From Hymenopellis radicata (Eukaryota; Basidiomycota; Agaricomycetes; Agaricales; Physalacriaceae): 12,221 nt of DNA. The translations under genes and the position numbers were made by a program. Below, one piece after another: positions 7,318 through 12,221 of this stretch (positions are counted from its first letter, which is position 1; every line of letters starts with the position of its first letter). The stretch spans positions 1 through 12,221 of the forward strand of contig JADNRX010001243.1 in the NCBI GenBank assembly GCA_015501595.1, in the 5' to 3' direction. The notes under the pieces are model-generated. The model ran no database searches. It saw nothing but the letters and a program-made list of their open reading frames with translations, and was not told the DNA's origin.

Positions 7318-7628
7318 CAACATTGCGTAAAACAGTTCACACGCGTTTGCCGAGATGCCGGGTGACCGGTGCCGGACTGTGCCGAGCCTCAATGTACGTA
7401 CGCGTTTTGGTGGGCAGGGGCTGCCACGCCTCTTACACGTCTGAGTAGCATTGGGCCTTAGTGTTGCCCATTCCTTCTGTAAGGGACTAGAGGGGGCATG
7501 ACCTTTGGTTTAACATGTCTTAACTAGTTCTTAACTGAACGTTTAGACTTTGTTACAAGGTCAAACCAGTCTTGTACGCGGAAGGTGCTAATGAGGCCTT
7601 TCGTGTACTTGTACTAGTACAGTCACGC

Positions 7629-7676
7629 CGTTGTTATAGAGTCTTAGCTTTACTGTTAAGAGTCTCTATAACAACG
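7629..7676. repeat. 13-bp perfect stem with an inner 5-bp stem
   Basis: CGTTGTTATAGAG (7629-7641) pairs perfectly with CTCTATAACAACG (7664-7676). Within the loop TCTTA (7642-7646) pairs with TAAGA (7657-7661). This is one of the strongest stem-loops in the window and lies in the gene A/B spacer. Confidence 0.8.
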
Positions 7677-7691
7677 TCTTAAGTATGGATC

Positions 7692-7711
7692 CACGGATAG
7701 ATTTATCCGTG
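7692..7711. repeat. CACGGATA/TATCCGTG hairpin
   Basis: Perfect 8-bp arms (7692-7699 and 7704-7711) with a 4-nt loop GATT. It is an AT-variant (CGGAT/ATCCG) of the dispersed CGGAA/TTCCG family. The left flank GGATCCACGGATAGAT matches 4771-4786 at 15 of 16 positions. Confidence 0.7.
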
Positions 7712-8161
7712 TCATATGCATAGCTTGACGTCCACTAAGCCTTTTGTCATGACCCCTACAAGTCATAGACAGCGTGGATTCTTAGTGAACAGGCATGGTA
7801 GATATACTGCCATGTCTGTATGGTTGTAGACTCTAGCTTCTACAATTTGGGTATAGTTCAACGGTAGCTTATATCTGCTTCCGTGTCCATGCGTAGTCTA
7901 AGACTACCGAGGCTTGTTGGTTGACAGACAGTTGCTTGAGCTGTCTGTTATTTTAGGTCTGGCTTACAAGACTTGACTTCTTAACAGGTTATACTAGAGC
8001 CTTTGTCAAGTTCTTATCTTCTTACAGTCACTCAACTAGAGGCGCCAATAACACGATACGGATTTTTCTATGTACAACTTTTTGGAGCTGTGAAGTGTAC
8101 AAGATATAAGCGACATTTTGTCGCGGCCTATTCTACACGTAGCGTCCAATACTACAGGGCT

Positions 8162-9532
8162 CTACTGCGTACCCGAACCACTCGCGACTTGATTCTCCAA
8201 CGTCTCTAGCCTTTCCTGCAGATCAGCCACCAGGTACTCCAACTCTTCAATGCGTCCTTGGGTACCCGAACGCTGCGCAATGCCTTGGACTGGTTCGTCA
8301 GAGTCAGGCAAGTCCGTGTCTTGGTCGGACGGGAGATGTTCTTCATCATCCGTGCCCAGCGGTTCCTTCGTGCATTTGATCTTGCGTCGAAGACACTCTT
8401 CGCAACAATGCTTGCGCGCCCCCGACTTGGCATACCTGAAGATGCACTTCGTGTTCTTCTTGCTACACGGAATGCAAATTCCGTTGATCCAGCGCTGAAC
8501 GGCAGTACTGTTGTTGCCAGTGCTGATCTTGTTGGCTCGCGGCTCGTACTTGCGAGTTTTCTTGGGTTTGGGTGCGGCGTCGGATTCGTCGTCAGACGAG
8601 TCAGACGAGCTTGGCCGTGCCCTTTTGGTGCGGGGAATGACGACGGCAACGGTAACTCCCTTGGTGGCGGCCTTGGGAGCAGCCTTGGCTTTACCCTTGC
8701 CTTTCGAGGGAGGCGACGGAGTAGACTCGTCTTCCGTGTCGTCTTGAGCTGGCGGCGAATACTCCTTTTCATCAGACTCTTCGTCGTCGCTCTGTTGAAG
8801 GTTCTTTTAAGTCAAATTTGACCTGAAAGCAAGACGTGTACTTACGTCTAGAGGTGCCGCTTCTACATGCAACACCTGAAGTGTTTCCAGGAACACTTGG
8901 TCCAACGCTTCAAACTTTGCTTCAACAGTATGCGCCGCTTTAAGGGCGGTGCGGGCTGCTGAGCGTCGGTCTCTGAAGTGTTTGAGGAACCTTCGGCAGT
9001 GGTCATCTGTCCACTCGCCAGGTCGCTGTTCCAATGGTAAGAGCACCAAGTGATTCGCAGATCGACGGATCTCCTCTGCTTGGCCTTCCGTGAGCAAGTA
9101 TTGACAACAGGTGTACTTGTCTGCCAGGTTGTTGAAGTACTTGCCCGTCTGAGTTTCGAAGTAATCTTCGGGCTCGGGCGAGGCTTCCGGCTCAGGCGTG
9201 GGCTCGTCGTCTTCTGTGGGGGATGGAGGGCGCTCGTCGGACTCTGCTTCGTCGTTCATGAAGCCCTGCACGGTCTCAAAGAAGACCGCATCCACCCAAT
9301 GCAGCAGGCTGAAGTGGTCGTCTTCGTCTTCGGGGCGGCGCTGCAGTCTCTGCACGACTGCGCGAACAACGCCCATGTCGCGCCCGCCGCTCTGACCATT
9401 CAACGCTTCGAAGATCAGGTTGGGGCTCTTAGCCAGCATGAAGGCAACTGGCTGATCGAGCGGGAAGTTGTATTTGGCGGGAATGTCGGCGTTGCCGATG
9501 TAGAGGAAGGCGGGCTCATCGTTGGCGGACAT
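8162..9532 (-). CDS. Gene B: accessory protein with Zn2Cys6-like cluster and coiled coil
   Basis: Exon 1 is 9532-8846 (229 codons) and exon 2 is 8791-8162, giving 438 residues. The 54-nt intron 8845-8792 has donor GTAAGT, acceptor CAACAG and a TTGAC branch-like site, and sits between codons. Residues 1-229 match gene A exon 1, including CCQY at 142-145. Exon 2 encodes an acidic Ser-rich linker, Lys/Pro-rich basic patches that could be nuclear signals (about 280-310), then C335-x2-C338-x6-C345, a 13-residue linker, and C359-x2-C362-x6-C369, with KK/RRK basic residues between the cysteines. This matches the Zn2Cys6 spacing of fungal DNA-binding proteins, though a slightly long linker and an extra Cys358 make it atypical. 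A leucine heptad stretch (about 410-430) could dimerise it. A nuclear DNA-binding role is inferred. Alternatively it is a nucleic-acid-binding Gag-like or packaging protein. It lies in the env-like position, sense to pol. Confidence 0.75.
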
Positions 9533-9565
9533 AGCGAGTATTTGGGGGGTGGACGTAAGAGAACA

Positions 9566-9581
9566 AACGGTTCCATCCGTT
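9566..9581. repeat. AACGG/CCGTT hairpin in gene B leader
   Basis: AACGG (9566-9570) and CCGTT (9577-9581) pair with a 6-nt loop, between the gene B TATA box and its ATG, about where transcription should start. A CGG/CCG inverted repeat upstream of a Zn2Cys6-like gene is a possible self-regulation site. Confidence 0.45.
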
Positions 9582-9586
9582 GTGCT

Positions 9587-9596
9587 CTTTATAAAT
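9587..9596 (-). promoter_or_regulatory. TATA box of gene B
   Basis: The minus strand reads ATTTATAAAG at 9596-9587, about 55 nt upstream of the ATG at 9532. Gene B thus seems to have its own promoter instead of relying only on the LTR transcript. Confidence 0.5.
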
Positions 9597-10019
9597 CATT
9601 TCTGGTCCACTTCTCGGCTATTTCCGGGCTGCGGGCGCTTCTTCCCTAGCAACGGAACTTAAAATTCTTCCTAGCGTAACAACGGAGGATCTGCTCCAGC
9701 TTCCTTGTTACTTGAGCCCAGAACTCTGGTTCTGAGTGAATTCTGGTGCACGGATGGGTATATTTCTTGCATTCCGTGCCCAACTTGAATCCTGATTTTG
9801 AAAATTGACTGGTTTTGAGAGGAATACTACTGTACCCTCTCCTTTCTTTTTCTTTACATGGCGTCCGCGCCATCTATGTTACTTTTCTAACTTTTGTTAC
9901 AATGTAGAAACCTTCTATGTCAACATGTAAGACTATCTGCTACTTGAGATTCTTAAGTAGCCTTCTCCATGCAACTTAGACATGTTCTTGTAAGTTAGAC
10001 GCTTTCTGGTTGTCTGTAT

Positions 10020-12014
10020 TTAAGGTCTGCGACTTGCGTGACTTAGAATCCATAAGGCACTTTTGGCAATCTTGTCATAGACTTTACTGACACTGCCTCT
10101 TATCGCATTAAGTCTGTTATGGAATTTCGTTCCCAAGTCAATTGGGTCCCTTCGTGAATAGAAAGGTAAGACACGGAAGCCCGCGATCTTTCCGTCTAAG
10201 AGGACACCGTTCAAGTCACATAGTACATAGTTCCCAGCAGTAGTCCTTGTAACTACCACATAAGGTCCCATAAACCGTTCCTTGAACTTTGAGTTGAGTT
10301 CATCTTCTATGCGAGTATTCCTGACTAGTACCATTTCCCCAGTCTTGAATACCCAGTTTGGCATTGTGTTCTTGAACTGTTCCATGAACCGTTCTGCAGC
10401 CTTCTTCTTAGCTGCTGTTACTCTCTTCTTCATGGTTGCTACATCTTGGGCGTGTTTAGCTATAAGTCTAGCCCTGTAAGCCACTAAATCTGAGTGTGAT
10501 ATTATCTTGTCTGGCGAATCAACAAGCCAAGTCACCTCCATGTAGTCCAACGGAAGGATCGGTTCGCTTCCCGTCACCGCATAGAAGGGTGAACAACCAA
10601 GTCCACGTTTGACTGTAATCCTCTCTGCCCATAGGACTTCATATAAGTAGGCAGGCCACATGCTTGGGTCACCCTTACACACTTTAAAGAGTGATTGTCT
10701 TATATCCCAGTGACCACGTTCTACTTTTCCATTGGCTTGTTTGTTGTAGGCTGTAATGAGAATGCCTTTAATGCCATACTTTTCTTCTACGTATCGCATT
10801 GCTTTCTTAATAGATGGACCGTTATCTGTAACGATTTCTCTAATACAACCCCATCTTGATAGAACTTCTTCAAATAGCCAGTCTCCTAAGGTTTCAGCTG
10901 TTTCTTCTAAGGTTTCAGCTGTTTCTTCTTTAAGTGCTCGGGCTTCAGGCCAACCTGATAAACCACATCGAGCTACTGTTACTGCGTTGTAACCGGAATA
11001 CTTATCGTCTTCCGCAGCTAATCCTTTCTTAGAAGTCTTGCCATCTTTGTTTGGTGAGCCCGTCGACTTAGGCATCCGGAAGGTATCTACATAGGCTTTC
11101 TCAAAGATCCCTGGAGTTGAGGTGATCCTTGGTTCCATATGTATATTCTTCTTTTGCCTCTTCTGACAGAGAACACAGGTCTTGATATACCAATTGATAT
11201 CGATTTCTGAAGCGGGCCACCAGAATCTTGACCGAATCAAATGTCTAACTGAATATTGTCCCTTATGGCCGTTCTTATCATGTATGACCTTGCAGACAGC
11301 CATTCGTTCTGGTTTTTGTAACACTCGCTTGTGTTCTCCTTTCTTGTCTGTTTTGTAAAGCCTTTCATTTCTAACGAAGAAATCTTTCTCTGCCCACTCT
11401 TGCATCTTGTCGAGTAGGAACGGATCCAAGTCCTCGTCTTCCGTGTGCGGTTTGTTTTCTAAGTAGGGTTGTACGTAAGGCAACATGACTTCCCAAGTCT
11501 TCTCTCTTTCCGACCGTCCTTGGTCTGGGAAGTTAGGAATGTCTACCCACTTCTCAATGTCTTCTACCGCTACTGAGGTTGCTTGTAAGATTTCGTCGTT
11601 CATTGACCACGGATGGGCTTCCGAGCTTTCCGTTTTACTGGGAAGCACGCCTTGTAGGAATCCCGTTCGTGTATCAATGTTATTTCTGAATTTCTCAAAG
11701 TCTAGAGGCCGATCTGCTTGTGGCAGCTTCGGGTCCTCTTCGTACTCCAGTTCTAAAGTATCATCAGGTTCATCGTAGACTATTATTGGATCCTTTTCTG
11801 AAGGAGGTCTTCTACTCAAACCGTCGGGTCCATGAACCTTTCCGGGTACATGTACCAACGTGAAATGATACATTAAAATGTCTTCTGCCCATCTTTGTAG
11901 ATTGGCATTTGTTAGGGAGTCTATGTTAGATAGCATACCCTTGATGTACTTTGCGTCTACTTCTATACGAAGCTTTCTACACCCCAAGAGATAGTACCTA
12001 CAGTGAGCTAACGC
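10020..12014 (-). CDS. pol: Ty3/Gypsy pol: end of RNase H plus integrase
   Basis: This is the C-terminal part of a Gypsy-type polyprotein, open for 655 codons from an internal Met at 11987; the true start lies upstream. Numbered from that Met, it has the last RNase H acidic residue (D11 in VDAKYI) and the HVPGK...GPDGLSRR end of the RNase H region. An integrase zinc finger follows with H236, H241, C271 and C274. The catalytic core has D301 (YVDTF), D388 (VTDNGPS) and E423 (KVERGH), with 34 residues between the last two by my count. A GPY/F-type module is at about 571-605 (MGPYVVV). The protein ends in a roughly 50-residue basic tail; no chromodomain is apparent. Integrase would insert the cDNA copy into the host genome. 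A 7-residue tandem duplication (EETAETL) sits between the first two catalytic Asp. The frame is broken near 12014, so this copy probably does not make a full polyprotein. Confidence 0.9.
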   Translation of the reverse strand, partial: ALAHCRYYLLGCRKLRIEVDAKYIKGMLSNIDSLTNANLQRWAEDILMYHFTLVHVPGKVHGPDGLSRRPPSEKDPIIVYDEPDDTLELEYEEDPKLPQADRPLDFEKFRNNIDTRTGFLQGVLPSKTESSEAHPWSMNDEILQATSVAVEDIEKWVDIPNFPDQGRSEREKTWEVMLPYVQPYLENKPHTEDEDLDPFLLDKMQEWAEKDFFVRNERLYKTDKKGEHKRVLQKPERMAVCKVIHDKNGHKGQYSVRHLIRSRFWWPASEIDINWYIKTCVLCQKRQKKNIHMEPRITSTPGIFEKAYVDTFRMPKSTGSPNKDGKTSKKGLAAEDDKYSGYNAVTVARCGLSGWPEARALKEETAETLEETAETLGDWLFEEVLSRWGCIREIVTDNGPSIKKAMRYVEEKYGIKGILITAYNKQANGKVERGHWDIRQSLFKVCKGDPSMWPAYLYEVLWAERITVKRGLGCSPFYAVTGSEPILPLDYMEVTWLVDSPDKIISHSDLVAYRARLIAKHAQDVATMKKRVTAAKKKAAERFMEQFKNTMPNWVFKTGEMVLVRNTRIEDELNSKFKERFMGPYVVVTRTTAGNYVLCDLNGVLLDGKIAGFRVLPFYSRRDPIDLGTKFHNRLNAIRGSVSKVYDKIAKSALWILSHASRRP
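10886..10927 (-). repeat. Exact 21-bp tandem duplication in integrase
   Basis: The 21-nt unit starting CTAAGGTTTCAG occurs twice head to tail (10886-10906 and 10907-10927) without mismatches. It is in frame and gives EETAETL twice at about residues 354-367 of the 655-residue frame, in the helix-forming stretch between the first and second catalytic Asp. Confidence 0.9.
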
Positions 12015-12221
12015 TCGATGTAAGCCAAATAGTTCTCTTTTTGCTTGAGAGTATCTTGCTTTGTATCGTTTAGAGTAATAGACATGAACTTGGCGAAGTT
12101 CGTTTTCTTTTCATCTTCAGGATCCTTCTGTGATAGATAGAACCCAATAGCCTGGTAGGATGTATCAACTGATAATGTTATACTGTACACTTTCATTCAA
12201 TTCGTCGGCCATGTGACCTGT
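12008..12221 (-). pseudogene. pol: Broken N-terminal part of the pol RNase H domain
   Basis: The minus frame 12196-12008 encodes the start of the RNase H fold: LSVDTSYQAIGF, with the first catalytic Asp, then SITLND and a Lys/Glu/Tyr stretch that in relatives leads into RAL...LLG. Two lesions are visible. A TGA at 12199-12197 stands in the same frame just upstream. A TAG at 12010-12008 ends the frame where the conserved sequence continues in the next frame (from about 12014, RALAHCRYYLLG). So there is a one-base frame change relative to the intact domain. The rest of reverse transcriptase, protease and Gag would lie beyond 12221. Confidence 0.75.

Larger units (their letters stand above)
7242..8161. 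other. Spacer between genes A and B, densely packed with hairpins
   Basis: I find no gene in these 920 bp. They must hold the 3' end of gene B and the promoter of gene A. Between 7574 and 7948 there are at least seven stem-loops: 7574-7608 (GTACGCGGAAGG with CCTTTCGTGTAC, wobble pairs), 7629-7676, 7692-7711, 7789-7819, 7824-7845 (TTGTAGA/TCTACAA), 7893-7907 (GTAGTC/GACTAC) and 7924-7948 (ACAGACAG/CTGTCTGT). An eighth, GCGACA-TTT-TGTCGC, is at 8110-8124. Confidence 0.6.
9533..10019. other. Spacer between pol end and gene B
   Basis: This region holds the gene B promoter and the sequence after the pol stop. A minus-strand 75-codon frame (9873-9646) begins in a hairpin (ATGGCG/CGCCAT, about 9859-9874) but has no other support. 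Further stem-loops include GCTACTT/AAGTAGC at about 9939-9962. No gene is confidently present. Confidence 0.45.

Noticed and set aside
8041..8049. TTGGCGCC-like word on the minus strand, resembling the start of a retroviral primer-binding site
   Set aside because: Only about 8 nt match, it is not next to any LTR-like end, and gene B occupies the upstream side. The true primer-binding site should lie beyond 12221.
8003..8209. Plus-strand open frame of 68 codons
   Set aside because: It overlaps the 3' end of gene B and the hairpin-rich spacer, with no supporting signals.
8206..8772. Minus-strand Arg/Ser-rich open frame of 188 codons
   Set aside because: It is an out-of-frame shadow of gene B exon 2. 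The frame joined through the 54-nt intron gives the cysteine cluster and coiled coil instead.
8823..8845. A 23-nt alternative intron in gene B (GTAAGT to the nearer TTTCAG)
   Set aside because: It is too short for a fungal intron and leads to an early stop. The 54-nt version keeps the frame.
9050..9649. Plus-strand open frame of 199 codons
   Set aside because: It is the antisense shadow of gene B exon 1, a result of its biased codon use.
9646..9873. Minus-strand 75-codon frame between pol and gene B
   Set aside because: Basic, Cys-containing and starting with ATG in a hairpin, but no domain, promoter or paralogue was seen. It is left as a mention in the spacer entry.

Overview
The window looks like nuclear DNA of a filamentous basidiomycete, probably an agaricomycete. 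It carries the 3' part of a Ty3/Gypsy-type LTR retrotransposon with the RNase H/integrase style common in mushroom genomes. The other genes have short GT-AG introns (about 46-69 nt), several with recognisable branch sites (for example TACTAAC), and TATA boxes shortly before their start codons. No prokaryotic features, tRNA or rRNA were seen.

Layout from left to right: 1-1006 is flanking DNA, with a hairpin complex at 677-756 and a short reading frame from 890 that appears to be cut at 1006. 1007-2832 is a gene-free, palindrome-rich block that I interpret as the 3' LTR. It starts TG, ends CA, and is followed directly by a purine-tract signal (2833-2841, read on the minus strand). 2983-4523 (six exons) and 4857-5722 (three exons) are two plus-strand genes of unknown function. 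5859-7241 and 8162-9532 are two minus-strand genes that are paralogues of each other. The second carries a fungal Zn2Cys6-like cysteine cluster plus a coiled coil, while the first has a long coiled coil and an in-frame stop. 10020-12221 is the end of pol (RNase H and integrase) on the minus strand, running off the window.

If the LTR call is right, everything from 1007 rightwards is one very large element. Its order in the sense direction would be pol, accessory gene B, accessory gene A, then antisense genes D and C, then polypurine tract and 3' LTR. About 7 kb of spliced accessory genes would lie between integrase and the 3' LTR, two sense and two antisense. Small inverted repeats of the form CGGAA...TTCCG (or CGGAT...ATCCG) occur in the LTR, the intergenic DNA, the introns and even the coding DNA. 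CGG/CCG inverted repeats are a classic target layout for Zn2Cys6 proteins, so gene B's product could act on the element's own DNA; this is inference. The copy is partly decayed: a TGA and a frame change in RNase H, and a TAG in gene A.

Gene letters A-D are labels used only here. Splice models were made by eye from GT/AG signals, reading frame and paralogue comparison.
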